This document shows positions 35,763 to 43,217 of a stretch of DNA of 64,000 nucleotides, piece after piece. This DNA comes from Streptomyces sp. NBC_00569. Its GTDB lineage: Bacteria; Actinomycetota; Actinomycetes; Streptomycetales; Streptomycetaceae. The number at the start of each line of letters is the position of its first letter. The stretch's first letter is position 1. The notes under the pieces are model-generated. The model searched no databases. It worked only from the letters and a program-made list of their open reading frames with translations, and was not told where the DNA came from. A program made the position numbers and the translations under genes. The stretch spans positions 4,637,501 to 4,701,500 of the forward strand of contig NZ_CP107783.1 in the NCBI RefSeq assembly GCF_036345255.1, read 5' to 3'.

Positions 35763-35861
35763 TCAGAGGCGACAGGCCGCGGACATGCAACGGCAGAGAT
35801 CGACATGCAGGCGCGCCACGAGCGGAACGCTCATGGGCATGCGGGCTGCGGATGTCTTCAT
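35763..35861 (-). CDS. Putative regulatory leader peptide upstream of the symporter
   Basis: 32-codon frame from ATG 35861 (internal ATGs at 35840 and 35834) ending in RLHVDLCRCMSAACRL and a TGA at 35763. The HVDLCR...SA.CR ending is the signature of the short leader peptides annotated upstream of many Streptomyces sulphur-related genes. It contains three Cys codons. The predicted promoter places the transcript start at or next to the first ATG, so translation may be leaderless. The gap from its stop to the symporter start is 97 nt, room for an attenuator or a ribosome-stalling switch. Confidence 0.75.
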   Translation of the reverse strand: MKTSAARMPMSVPLVARLHVDLCRCMSAACRL

Positions 35862-35868
35862 GACAATC

Positions 35869-35898
35869 ACGTTAACACTCATGCTTTGAGAACATCAA
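35869..35898 (-). promoter_or_regulatory. Candidate promoter of the leader peptide/symporter operon
   Basis: On the minus strand TTGATG (35898-35893), 18 bp, TAACGT (35874-35869), giving a start at about 35861-35862. CTTTGA-GAACA-TCAAAG (35884-35900) is an inverted repeat overlapping the -35 and could be an operator. Confidence 0.55.
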
Positions 35899-35953
35899 AG
35901 GGGTTCTTTGGGACAGAAATGACCTCATCCATGACCCTTGGGCCTGGAAAACG

Positions 35954-35991
35954 CAGGTGGCCCCGGCATCGAGCGATGCCGGGGCCACCTG
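35954..35991 (-). terminator. Terminator after the DUF4229 gene
   Basis: CAGGTGGCCCCGGCATC pairs perfectly with GATGCCGGGGCCACCTG around a 4-base loop. It isolates the DUF4229 gene from the downstream leader/symporter operon. Confidence 0.9.
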
Positions 35992-36044
35992 TGCTGTGAC
36001 GAAGCTTACGAGTCCCCTACACGGGACTTCGGGGACGAGTCGCG

Positions 36045-36341
36045 TTACGAGGCGCTCTGCGCGCGGGCCGCGTCGTCCGCAAGGTCCTCCTGCGTGCGAT
36101 TGCGCTCGTAGTTGGCCTTCGTGCGGTCGACGCGCTCGACGATCTTGACCGAGGCGCGGTCACGCTCCTTGCGCAGCACGACGTAGCTGATGGGCGCGGA
36201 GATGACGAGACCGAGCAGGGCGATCCACAGGAAGTACGAGCTTCCGGCACCGCGGGGCACGATGCCCGTCGAGGCGAGGCCCCAGACGACAAGGAAGCAG
36301 CCCGCGAAGATCCCGAAGCGCATCAGCGTGTAGCGGAGCAT
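36045..36341 (-). CDS. DUF4229 domain-containing small membrane protein
   Basis: 98 residues: two transmembrane helices in a hairpin (about residues 8-27 and 35-55, separated by GIVPRGAGSS), then a highly charged cytoplasmic tail (KERDRASVKIVERVDRTK). This matches the actinobacterial DUF4229 family, found near menaquinone genes in several genomes. Its function is unknown. The start ATG at 36341 follows GGAAGAGTGGATTGAC. Single gene with its own terminator. Confidence 0.88.
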   Translation of the reverse strand: MLRYTLMRFGIFAGCFLVVWGLASTGIVPRGAGSSYFLWIALLGLVISAPISYVVLRKERDRASVKIVERVDRTKANYERNRTQEDLADDAARAQSAS

Positions 36342-36446
36342 GTCAATCCACTCTTCCGTTCCGAATCGGTCCTACGCACCACCAGTGAAGCATGCGCCCC
36401 CCGAAGGGCATTGAGCGGTACCGCGAGTAATGGCTAGAGTGGCCCT

Positions 36447-36971
36447 ATGACCCTTACGTTTCAGTTGGACCCGCAGATCGGACCGGCGCTGCGGGACGAT
36501 GTCCTCGCGCTCTGGGCCGACGTGTCCAACGCGGGCGGAGCGGTCGGCTTCGTCCCGCCCGTCACCACCGAGGACATCCGCCCCGAGCTGGTCAGGCACC
36601 TCGCCGCGATGACCGAGGGCCGCACCCGGCTCCTGGTCGGACGCGACGAGGAGGGCACCGTCGCGGCGACGGCCTTCTTCACGTACAACCAGCACCGCCT
36701 GCAGAAGCACTACATCTGGCTGTACACGGTGATGGTCCACCCGCGGCACCAGGGCAAGGGGTACGGGCGGGAGCTGATGGCCGCCGCGGCCGACGCCGCC
36801 CGCGCCTTCGACGGCATCGAGGCGATCCGCCTCACCTGCCGCGGCGGCACCGGCGCCGACCGCTTCTACGCGGCGTGCGGCTACAAGGAGGTCGGCCGCG
36901 TCCCGGGCGCGATCCGGGTGGCCCCCGGCGACGACCGCGACGACATCACGATGCTGCTGCCGGTGGCCTGA
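36447..36971 (+). CDS. GNAT family N-acetyltransferase
   Basis: 174 residues with the acetyl-CoA site VMVHPRHQGKGYGRELMAAAADAA (the R/QxxGxG/A loop is RHQGKGYG) and the final strand GGTGADRFYAACGYKEVGRVPGAI, as in antibiotic/small-molecule GNAT enzymes. It stands alone and is followed by a clear terminator. Substrate unknown. Confidence 0.9.
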   Translation: MTLTFQLDPQIGPALRDDVLALWADVSNAGGAVGFVPPVTTEDIRPELVRHLAAMTEGRTRLLVGRDEEGTVAATAFFTYNQHRLQKHYIWLYTVMVHPRHQGKGYGRELMAAAADAARAFDGIEAIRLTCRGGTGADRFYAACGYKEVGRVPGAIRVAPGDDRDDITMLLPVA

Positions 36972-36990
36972 CCCGCGTACGGCGATACGG

Positions 36991-37026
36991 GAAGAGGGGC
37001 CCGGCCACCGGCCGGAACCCCTCTTC
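36991..37026. terminator. Terminator between the GNAT gene and mqnE
   Basis: GAAGAGGGG and CCCCTCTTC enclose an inner CGGCC/GGCCG stem. Both genes converge on it, so it may serve both. Confidence 0.85.
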
Positions 37027-37066
37027 GTCGTTGCGCCTGTCGTCGCGGACGGCGTCAGCGGCGTCG

Positions 37067-38236
37067 TCAGACGCGCATCGCCTGCGGCGTCTCACGGCGC
37101 GCCGGGTCCGGACCGTCGTACTCGCGGATGATCTCGTACCGGGTGTTCCGCTCGACGGGCCGGAAGCCGGCGTCGCGGATCAGGTCGAGCAGGTCCTCGC
37201 GGGTCAGCTTGTTCGGCGTCCCGTAGTTGTCCGCGTCGTGCGTGATCTTGTACTCGACGACCGAGCCGTCCATGTCGTCGGCGCCGTGCTGGAGCGCGAG
37301 CTGGGTGGTCTGCACGCCGTGCATGACCCAGAAGCACTTCACGTGCGGCACGTTGTCGAACAGGAGCCGGGAGACCGCGAAGGTCTTGAGCGCCTCGGCG
37401 CCGGTCGCCATGGTCGTACGCGCCTGGAGGCGGTTGCGGACCTTGCCGTCCTTCATGTCGACGAAGTCGTGCTGGTAGCGCAGCGGGATGAAGACCTGGA
37501 AACCGCCGGTCTCGTCCTGGAGTTCACGCAGGCGCAGCACGTGGTCGACGCGGTGACGGGGCTCCTCGATGTGCCCGTACAGCATCGTCGACGGGGTCTT
37601 GAGACCCTTCTCGTGCGCGAGGCGGTGGATCCGCGACCAGTCCTCCCAGTGGGTGGCGTGGTCGACGATGTGCTGCCGGACCTCCCAGTCGAAGATCTCG
37701 GCGCCGCCGCCGGTCAGCGACTCCAGACCGGCGTCGATCAGCTCGTCGAGGATCTCGGAGGCGGAGAGCCCGGAGATCGTCTCGAAGTGGTGGATCTCCG
37801 TCGCCGTGAACGCCTTCAGCGCGACGTTCGGCAGCGCCTCCTTGAGGGCCTTCAGGGAGCGCGGGTAGTAGCGCCAGGGCAGCGTCGGGTGCAGGCCGTT
37901 GACGATGTGCAGCTCGGTGAGGTTCTCGTTCTCCATCGCCTTGGCGAGGCGGACGGCCTCCTCGATGCGCATCGTGTACGCGTCCTTCTCGCCCGGCTTG
38001 CGCTGGAACGAGCAGTACGCGCACGAGGCGGTGCACACGTTCGTCATGTTGAGGTGGCGGTTGACGTTGAAGTGGACGACGTCGCCGTTCTTGCGCGTGC
38101 GCACCTCGTGGGCGAGCCCGCCCAGCCAGGCCAGGTCGTCCGACTCGTACAGCGCGATGCCGTCCTCACGGGACAGCCGCTCGCCGTCCCGCACCTTCTG
38201 CTCCAACTCGCGCTTGAGCCCTACGTCCATTGCCAT
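37067..38236 (-). CDS. mqnE: Aminofutalosine synthase MqnE
   Basis: Radical SAM enzyme joining the MqnA product with SAM-derived adenosine to give aminodeoxyfutalosine. The 389-residue product has the cluster motif CTASCAYC (about residues 68-75) in NMTNVCTASCAYCSFQRKPGEKD, then ELHIVNGLHPTLPWRYY and MLYGHIEEPRHRVDH, distinguishing it from MqnC. The start at 38236 has GAGGAG just upstream; the next ATG two codons on is equally good. It lies 82 bp downstream of the AsnC-type gene on the same strand, so both could be co-transcribed. Confidence 0.96.
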   Translation of the reverse strand: MAMDVGLKRELEQKVRDGERLSREDGIALYESDDLAWLGGLAHEVRTRKNGDVVHFNVNRHLNMTNVCTASCAYCSFQRKPGEKDAYTMRIEEAVRLAKAMENENLTELHIVNGLHPTLPWRYYPRSLKALKEALPNVALKAFTATEIHHFETISGLSASEILDELIDAGLESLTGGGAEIFDWEVRQHIVDHATHWEDWSRIHRLAHEKGLKTPSTMLYGHIEEPRHRVDHVLRLRELQDETGGFQVFIPLRYQHDFVDMKDGKVRNRLQARTTMATGAEALKTFAVSRLLFDNVPHVKCFWVMHGVQTTQLALQHGADDMDGSVVEYKITHDADNYGTPNKLTREDLLDLIRDAGFRPVERNTRYEIIREYDGPDPARRETPQAMRV

Positions 38237-38318
38237 TGCTCCTCACCAAAGACTGCGGCCAACCGTACTCCCCCACCGTTCGGGCGCAGGGCCCCCATCT
38301 GGCACTTCGTGCCCGCCC

Positions 38319-38774
38319 TCACTCCTCCTCAGGCAGCTCCCCCACCCGGTTCTCCCACTTGGTGGACAGCACGATCGTGGTGCGCGTACGCGAGACACCC
38401 TTCGTGCCGCTGAGCCGGCGGATGGTGCGCTCCAAGCCGTCCACGTCGCCGACGCGCACCTTGAGCATGTACGAGTCGTCGCCCGCGATGAACCAGCAGT
38501 CCTCGATCTCGTACAGGTCCTTGAGCCGGCGCGCCACGTCCTCGTGGTCGGCGGCGTCGGAGAGCGAGATGCCGATCAGGGCGGTGACCCCGAGACCGAG
38601 CGAGGGCGAGTCGACCGTCGCGCGGTAGCCGGTGATGACACCGGCCGCCTCCAGGCGGTTGATGCGGTCGGTGACGCTGGGCCCGGACAGGCCTACGAGG
38701 CGTCCCAGCTCGGCATACGAGGCGCGGCCGTTCTCACGCAGGGCCTGAATGAGCTGCCTGTCCACGGCGTCCAT
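38319..38774 (-). CDS. Lrp/AsnC family transcriptional regulator
   Basis: 151 residues: N-terminal winged HTH (MDAVDRQLIQALRENGRASYAELGRLVGLSGPSV...) and a C-terminal RAM ligand domain (about 65-145) with the ALIGISLSDAADHEDVA and IAGDDSYMLKVRVGD segments. The start at 38774 is the usual MDAVDRQL opening, with AAAGG 10 bases upstream. It lies just upstream of mqnE, in a location conserved in Streptomyces as I recall. It may sense an amino acid and control mqnE and itself. An ATTCT/AGAAT inverted pair (about 38791-38822) lies in the divergent promoter. Confidence 0.93.
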   Translation of the reverse strand: MDAVDRQLIQALRENGRASYAELGRLVGLSGPSVTDRINRLEAAGVITGYRATVDSPSLGLGVTALIGISLSDAADHEDVARRLKDLYEIEDCWFIAGDDSYMLKVRVGDVDGLERTIRRLSGTKGVSRTRTTIVLSTKWENRVGELPEEE

Positions 38775-38945
38775 AGGTCCATGCCTTTCATTATTCTGAG
38801 TTAGCACGAGTTTACGTGTAGAATCTAAGGCATGCAGGGCGTTGCCCCTGCGAATCTTTTAGCCGAAACTCGGTTTCACCTTCGGCTTCCCACCAAGCGA
38901 TCTTCGACTACCGATCAAAGACGATCATTCAGGAGTGTTGTCACC
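38775..38945. promoter_or_regulatory. Divergent promoter of the asnC-type gene and the 43-residue protein
   Basis: A/T-rich segment with a TAGAAT hexamer at about 38817 (plus-strand -10 candidate) and an ATTCT...AGAAT inverted pair around it. Further on, GCAGGG-CGTTG-CCCCTGC followed by TCTTTT resembles an attenuator hairpin in the leader of the small gene. No consensus -35 hexamers are obvious. Confidence 0.4.
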
Positions 38946-39077
38946 GTGTACACGATCGAGATGGCCTACGCCCGTATGCGCGAGCTGCAGGACCAGGCCA
39001 ACCGCTCGCGTGCCCACCAGTCCGCCGTCGAGGCGCGTACCGCTGAGAAGCGGGCCGCGCGCGCCAAGAAGCGCTAA
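38946..39077 (+). CDS. Conserved-looking 43-residue basic protein
   Basis: Starts at GTG 38946 (AGGAG ten bases upstream) and reads MYTIEMAYARMRELQDQANR, then AHQSAVEARTAEKRAARAKKR. An N-terminal amphipathic helix is followed by a strongly basic tail; the codon bias is normal for the organism. It overlaps the convergent mqnM stop by 4 bp and is divergent from the asnC-type gene. No family is known to me. A nucleic-acid or membrane-surface binding role is possible. Confidence 0.7.
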   Translation: MYTIEMAYARMRELQDQANRSRAHQSAVEARTAEKRAARAKKR

Positions 39078-39754
39078 CGGTCCGGAGAGCCGCCCCCGAG
39101 CTCTCCCTCCCACCGGCGGTAGAGCCGATGCGGCACCCCTGCCGCGTCGAGCGCCCGCCCGGCGACGAAGTCCACCAGATCCTGGATGTGCGTCGCCCCC
39201 GCGTAGAACGCCGGAGAGGCGGGCAGCACCACCGCGCCCGCCTCGTCCAGCGCCACCAGATGCTTCAGCGTCTGTCCGTTCAGCGGCGTCTCGCGCACCG
39301 CGACGACCAGCCTGCGCCCTTCCTTGAGCGTCACGCTCGCCGCGCGCTGGAGCAGATCCTTCGACAGGCCGAGCGCCACGCCCGCCACGCACGCCGTCGA
39401 CGCGGGCACGATGATCATGCCCTTCGCCGGATACGACCCGGACGACGGTCCCGCCGCCAGGTCCCCCGCGGACCAGTACCTGACCTGGTCGGGAGCGGCG
39501 CCCACCGCGAACGTGTCCGGCTTCCCGTCCGCCCCGCGCGCCAGCCACTCCCCCAGGTCCTGACGCCAGTGCGCGTCCCGGAAGGCGATCCCCGTCTCGT
39601 CGAGCAGCGTCAGCCGCGAGGCGCGCGAGACGACGAGGTCCACACTCTCCCCCGCGTCGAGCAGCGCGCGCAGAACCGCGGCGGCATACGGGGTCCCCGA
39701 CGCGCCGGACACCCCCACGATCCAAGGCCGGCGCCCAATTTCTCCTGCGGTCAT
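39074..39754 (-). CDS. mqnM: UbiX-like flavin prenyltransferase (MqnM)
   Basis: 226-residue flavoprotein that makes the prenylated FMN cofactor needed by UbiD-type decarboxylases; here the partner is the UbiD homologue encoded two genes upstream. Seen: VGVSGASGTPYAAAVLRALL (FMN-binding), the SKDLLQRAASVTLKEGRRLVVAVRETPL block and PASPAFYAGATHIQDLVDFVAGRALD. The ATG at 39754 gives the typical N-terminus. It is the last gene of the UbiD-UbiA-UbiX run (31-bp gap after the UbiA gene). Confidence 0.94.
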   Translation of the reverse strand: MTAGEIGRRPWIVGVSGASGTPYAAAVLRALLDAGESVDLVVSRASRLTLLDETGIAFRDAHWRQDLGEWLARGADGKPDTFAVGAAPDQVRYWSAGDLAAGPSSGSYPAKGMIIVPASTACVAGVALGLSKDLLQRAASVTLKEGRRLVVAVRETPLNGQTLKHLVALDEAGAVVLPASPAFYAGATHIQDLVDFVAGRALDAAGVPHRLYRRWEGELGGGSPDR

Positions 39755-39785
39755 GCCATCGAGCCTATCCGGCACCCGGCCGCGG

Positions 39786-40688
39786 TCAGACAGTCAGGCC
39801 GCGCACGAGGAGATCGAGCAGCGCACACGCGAACAGGGCGATCCCGATGAAGCCGTTGACCTGGAAGAAGGCCCGGTTGAGCCGGGACAGGTCGCGCGGG
39901 CGCACGATCGTGTGCTCGTAGAGGAAGGCGCCCGCGACGACGACGAGGCCGAGCCAGAAGAAGGCGCTCGCGTCCGTGGCGAGGGCGTACCAGACGAACA
40001 GGGTCGTGGTGAGCGTGTGGCAGCCGCGCGCTCCCCAGATCGCCGCCGGGGCTCCGAAGCGGGCCGGTACCGACATCACGCCGACCTCGCGGTCGGTCTC
40101 CACGTCCTGGCAGGCGTAGATGAGGTCGAAGCCGCCGATCCAGATGCCGACCGCGAGCCCGAGGATCACCGCGTCCCACGACCACTCGCCGGTGATCGCG
40201 AGCCAGGCGCCGACCGGGCCCATCGCCTGGGCGAGACCCAGGATGGCCTGCGGGAAGTTCGTGAACCGCTTGCCGTACGGATAGACGACCATCGGGATCA
40301 CCGCGATGGGCGCGAGCGCCAGACACAGCGGGTTGAGCAGGGCGGCCGCGCCGAGGAAGACGACGAGCGCGATGAGCGCGCCGGTCCAGGCGGACTTCAC
40401 GGACATCGCGCCCGTGACGAGTTCGCGGTGGGCGGTCCTCGGGTTACGGGCGTCGATCTCGCGGTCGATGATCCGGTTCACGGCCATCGCGAACGTGCGC
40501 AGGCCGACCATCGCGATCGTCACGAGCAGCAGCCGCCACCAATGGATGTTCCTGTCCATCCGGAACATCGCGGTGAGCGCGGCGATGTACGCGAAGGGCA
40601 GCGCGAACACCGAGTGCTCGATCATGACGAGGCGCAGGAACGCCTTGGTCCGGCCCGGCTGCGGGATCGCGGCGGAAGCGCTGGTCAC
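39786..40688 (-). CDS. mqnP: UbiA-family prenyltransferase (MqnP)
   Basis: 300-residue membrane enzyme that attaches the polyprenyl chain to the naphthoate ring in the futalosine route. The two Asp-rich motifs are visible: NRIIDREIDARNPRT (NDxxDxxxD-like) and YACQDVETDREVGVMS (DxxxD). About eight helices. The GTG at 40688 overlaps the UbiD-gene stop (GTGA), showing translational coupling between decarboxylase and prenyltransferase. Confidence 0.94.
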   Translation of the reverse strand: MTSASAAIPQPGRTKAFLRLVMIEHSVFALPFAYIAALTAMFRMDRNIHWWRLLLVTIAMVGLRTFAMAVNRIIDREIDARNPRTAHRELVTGAMSVKSAWTGALIALVVFLGAAALLNPLCLALAPIAVIPMVVYPYGKRFTNFPQAILGLAQAMGPVGAWLAITGEWSWDAVILGLAVGIWIGGFDLIYACQDVETDREVGVMSVPARFGAPAAIWGARGCHTLTTTLFVWYALATDASAFFWLGLVVVAGAFLYEHTIVRPRDLSRLNRAFFQVNGFIGIALFACALLDLLVRGLTV

Positions 40689-42136
40689 AGGCCGTACTCC
40701 TTCCAACGGCGGTCGACCGTCGCCGCCGTCTGCGGGTCGGACAGCACCATCTCGGGCCAGCCTCCGTCCCGCGTGTAGCCCTCCTCGGGCCACTTCTTCG
40801 TCGCGTCGATGCCCGCCTTGCCGCCCCAGAACTGCTGGTACGAGGCGTGGTCGAGGTGGTCGACCGGGCCCTCGGCGACGGTCAGGTCACGGGCGTAGTC
40901 CGTGTTGCCGAGCGCCCGCCACGCGACCTCGTGCAGGTCGTGCACGTCGCAGTCCGAGTCGACGACCACGATCAGCTTGGTCAGCGACATCATGTGCGCG
41001 CCCCACACGGCGTGCATCACCTTCTGCGCGTGTTTCGGGTACTTCTTGTCGATCGAGACGATCGCGCAGTTGTGGAATCCGCCCGACTCGGGCAGGTGGT
41101 AGTCCACGATGTCCGGCACGATGATCTTGAGCAGCGGCAGGAAGAAGCGCTCCGTGGCCCGGCCGAGAGGGCCGTCCTCCGTCGGCGGGCGCCCCACCAC
41201 GATCGACTGCAGCAGCGGGCGCTTGCGCATCGTCACGCAGTCGATCGTCAGCGCGGGGAAGGGTTCCTGCGGCGTGTAGAAGCCGGTGTGGTCGCCGAAC
41301 GGGCCCTCGGGGAGCATCTCCCCGGGCTCCAGCCACCCCTCGAGGACGACCTCGGCGTTCGCCGGCACCTGGAGCGGCACCGTCTTGCAGTCGACCATCT
41401 CGATCCGCTTGCCCTGGATGAACCCGGCGAAGAGGTACTCGTCGATGTCCCCGGGCAGCGGCGCCGTCGACGCGTACGTCACGGCGGGCGGGCAGCCGAA
41501 GGCGATCGCGACCGGCAGCCTCTCGCCCTTCCTGGCGGCCACCTGGTAGTGGTTGCGGCTGTCCTTGTGGATCTGCCAGTGCATGCCGATGGTGCGCCGG
41601 TCGTGGCGCTGGAGCCGGTAGAGCCCCAGGTTGCGGATGCCGCTCTCGGGGTCCTTGGTGTGCGTCAGGCCGAGATTGAAGAAGGAGCCGCCGTCCTCGG
41701 GCCAGGTGAACAGGGCCGGGAGCTGGTCAAGGTCCACGTCGTCGCCGCGCAGGACGACCTCCTGCACCGGCGCGTCCTTCACCTTCTTCGGCGGCACGTG
41801 GACCATCGAGCCGAGCTTGCCGAACGCCTCGCGCACGCCCACGAAGCCGTGCGGCAGCTCGGGGCGCAGCAGGCCGCCGATCTTGTCGCTGATCTCCTCG
41901 TAGGACTTCAGGCCGAGCGCCTTCAGCAGGCGCCGGTCGGTCCCGTACACATTCATCGCGAGGGGCATCGAGGAGCCGCGCACGTTCTCGAAGAGGAGAG
42001 CGGGGCCGCCGGACTTCTGCACCCGGTCGACGATCTCACCGACCTCGAGATAGGGGTCGACCTCGGCCTTGATGCGCTTGAGGTCGCCCTCGCGCTCCAG
42101 CGCCCGCAGGAGGGAGCGAAGATCGTCGTAAGCCAT
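40685..42136 (-). CDS. mqnL: UbiD-like menaquinone biosynthesis decarboxylase (MqnL)
   Basis: 483 residues; a prenyl-FMN dependent decarboxylase acting on the naphthoate intermediate. Seen: DLRSLLRALEREGDLKRI, the metal/prFMN region with NLGLYRLQRHDRRTIGMHWQIHKD, and EGPFGDHTGFYTPQEPFPALTI with the conserved Glu-x-Pro-Phe-Gly-Asp-His. First gene of the mqnL-mqnP-mqnM operon. The ATG at 42136 is preceded by a weak GGGACGC; a normal length for the family. Confidence 0.94.
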   Translation of the reverse strand: MAYDDLRSLLRALEREGDLKRIKAEVDPYLEVGEIVDRVQKSGGPALLFENVRGSSMPLAMNVYGTDRRLLKALGLKSYEEISDKIGGLLRPELPHGFVGVREAFGKLGSMVHVPPKKVKDAPVQEVVLRGDDVDLDQLPALFTWPEDGGSFFNLGLTHTKDPESGIRNLGLYRLQRHDRRTIGMHWQIHKDSRNHYQVAARKGERLPVAIAFGCPPAVTYASTAPLPGDIDEYLFAGFIQGKRIEMVDCKTVPLQVPANAEVVLEGWLEPGEMLPEGPFGDHTGFYTPQEPFPALTIDCVTMRKRPLLQSIVVGRPPTEDGPLGRATERFFLPLLKIIVPDIVDYHLPESGGFHNCAIVSIDKKYPKHAQKVMHAVWGAHMMSLTKLIVVVDSDCDVHDLHEVAWRALGNTDYARDLTVAEGPVDHLDHASYQQFWGGKAGIDATKKWPEEGYTRDGGWPEMVLSDPQTAATVDRRWKEYGL

Positions 42137-42303
42137 GCGTCCCAGTATCGCTGAGGGGCCACGCTCTTCCTGCGCCCGCCCCTGCCCTTCGGCCGGGGCC
42201 CGGGGGTCGTCCCTCGGGATGGCGCAGCGCGCACCGGCTACCCTGACCCGGTCACAGGGGGCCCGCGTCGTCCCCATGCCGCTCCTTGGGGGATCGCGAC
42301 ACC

Positions 42304-42699
42304 ATGCTCCGCTACTTGCCGTTCCTGCTGGTACTGGCGTTGTGGATCTACGCCTTCATCGACTGCCTGAACACTCCGGAGGAGGAGGTCAGGGGCCTGC
42401 CGAAGGTCGTGTGGGTCATCATCATCCTGCTCTTCGGCGAGGTGCTCGTCGGCCCGATCGCCTGGCTCGTCGCGGGCAGGCGCCGGCACGCGCCCGCGGG
42501 TGGCTCGACACCGTCCCAGTGGCACCGCAACCACCGCACACAGTGGGTCGCGCCCGACGACAACCCCGAGTTCCTGCACTCCCTGCGCGAGGAGAACAAG
42601 AAGGACGAGTCGCTCCTCAAGGACTGGGAGGCCGATCTGCGCCGCCGCGAGGAGGAGCTCAAGAAGCGCGAGCGCGAGCAGGGCGGCGAGCAGGCGTGA
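42304..42699 (+). CDS. PLDc N-terminal domain membrane protein
   Basis: 131 residues. Two transmembrane helices (about 5-23 and 37-58) make the PLDc_N module (LVLALWIYAFIDCLNTPEEEVRGLPKVVWVIIILLFG, written here only as a description of positions 8-44), typically a membrane anchor of unknown role. A charged C-terminus (about 90-131) is rich in Glu/Lys and likely a coiled coil. The ATG at 42304 is chosen because it begins at the first hydrophobic segment. It overlaps the next gene by 4 bp (GTGA). Confidence 0.85.
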   Translation: MLRYLPFLLVLALWIYAFIDCLNTPEEEVRGLPKVVWVIIILLFGEVLVGPIAWLVAGRRRHAPAGGSTPSQWHRNHRTQWVAPDDNPEFLHSLREENKKDESLLKDWEADLRRREEELKKREREQGGEQA

Positions 42700-43154
42700 A
42701 CGCCTTCGACGCCGAACTGGCGCGGACCTGGCTGGCCACGGCCGTCGAGGAGGCGCGGGCGGGGCTCGCCGAGGGCGGCATCCCGATCGGCGCGGCCCTC
42801 TACTCGGCGGACGGGAAGGTCCTCGGGCGCGGGCACAACCGCCGGGTGCAGGACGGGGATCCGTCCGTGCACGGCGAGACGGACGCCTTCCGCAACGCGG
42901 GCCGGCAACGCTCGTACAAGGGCACGACGATGGTGACGACGCTCTCGCCGTGCTGGTACTGCTCCGGTCTGGTGCGGCAGTTCGGGATCTCGCGGGTCGT
43001 CGTCGGTGAGGCGCGGACGTTCCACGGCGGGCACGACTGGCTGGCCGAGCACGGCGTGGAGATCGTGGTGCTCGACGACCCCGGGTGCGTCGCCATGATG
43101 GAGGAGTTCATCGCGGCCCGGCCCGAGCTGTGGAGCGAGGACATCGGCGCGTAG
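42696..43154 (+). CDS. Nucleoside/cytosine deaminase-like zinc enzyme
   Basis: 152 residues of the cytidine-deaminase fold. Zinc ligands and the catalytic Glu are in HGETDAFRN (HxE) and LSPCWYCSG (PCxxC). The sequence around SYKGTTMVTTLSPCWYC resembles fungal cytosine deaminases, so a free base or small nucleobase analogue is a likely substrate. The GTG start at 42696 is coupled to the PLDc_N gene. The closeness to the menaquinone genes is notable, but the known actinomycete aminofutalosine deaminase belongs to the unrelated adenosine-deaminase family. Confidence 0.88.
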   Translation: MNAFDAELARTWLATAVEEARAGLAEGGIPIGAALYSADGKVLGRGHNRRVQDGDPSVHGETDAFRNAGRQRSYKGTTMVTTLSPCWYCSGLVRQFGISRVVVGEARTFHGGHDWLAEHGVEIVVLDDPGCVAMMEEFIAARPELWSEDIGA

Positions 43155-43217
43155 CGCTCGCGTCCGGCCGGGCCTGGCACCGTTGCCCGGGTGCCGGGCC
43201 GCGTCCACAGTGGAGGC

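Noticed and set aside
34319..35806. Longer symporter start at 35806
   Set aside because: The extra 47 residues are not part of the fold and overlap the leader-peptide region in another frame; GTG at 35665 has a proper GGAG.
42696..43154. Deaminase gene as the missing aminofutalosine deaminase of the pathway
   Set aside because: The zinc motif HxE/PCxxC is of the cytidine-deaminase fold, while the described streptomycete enzyme is adenosine-deaminase-like. Proximity alone is weak evidence.
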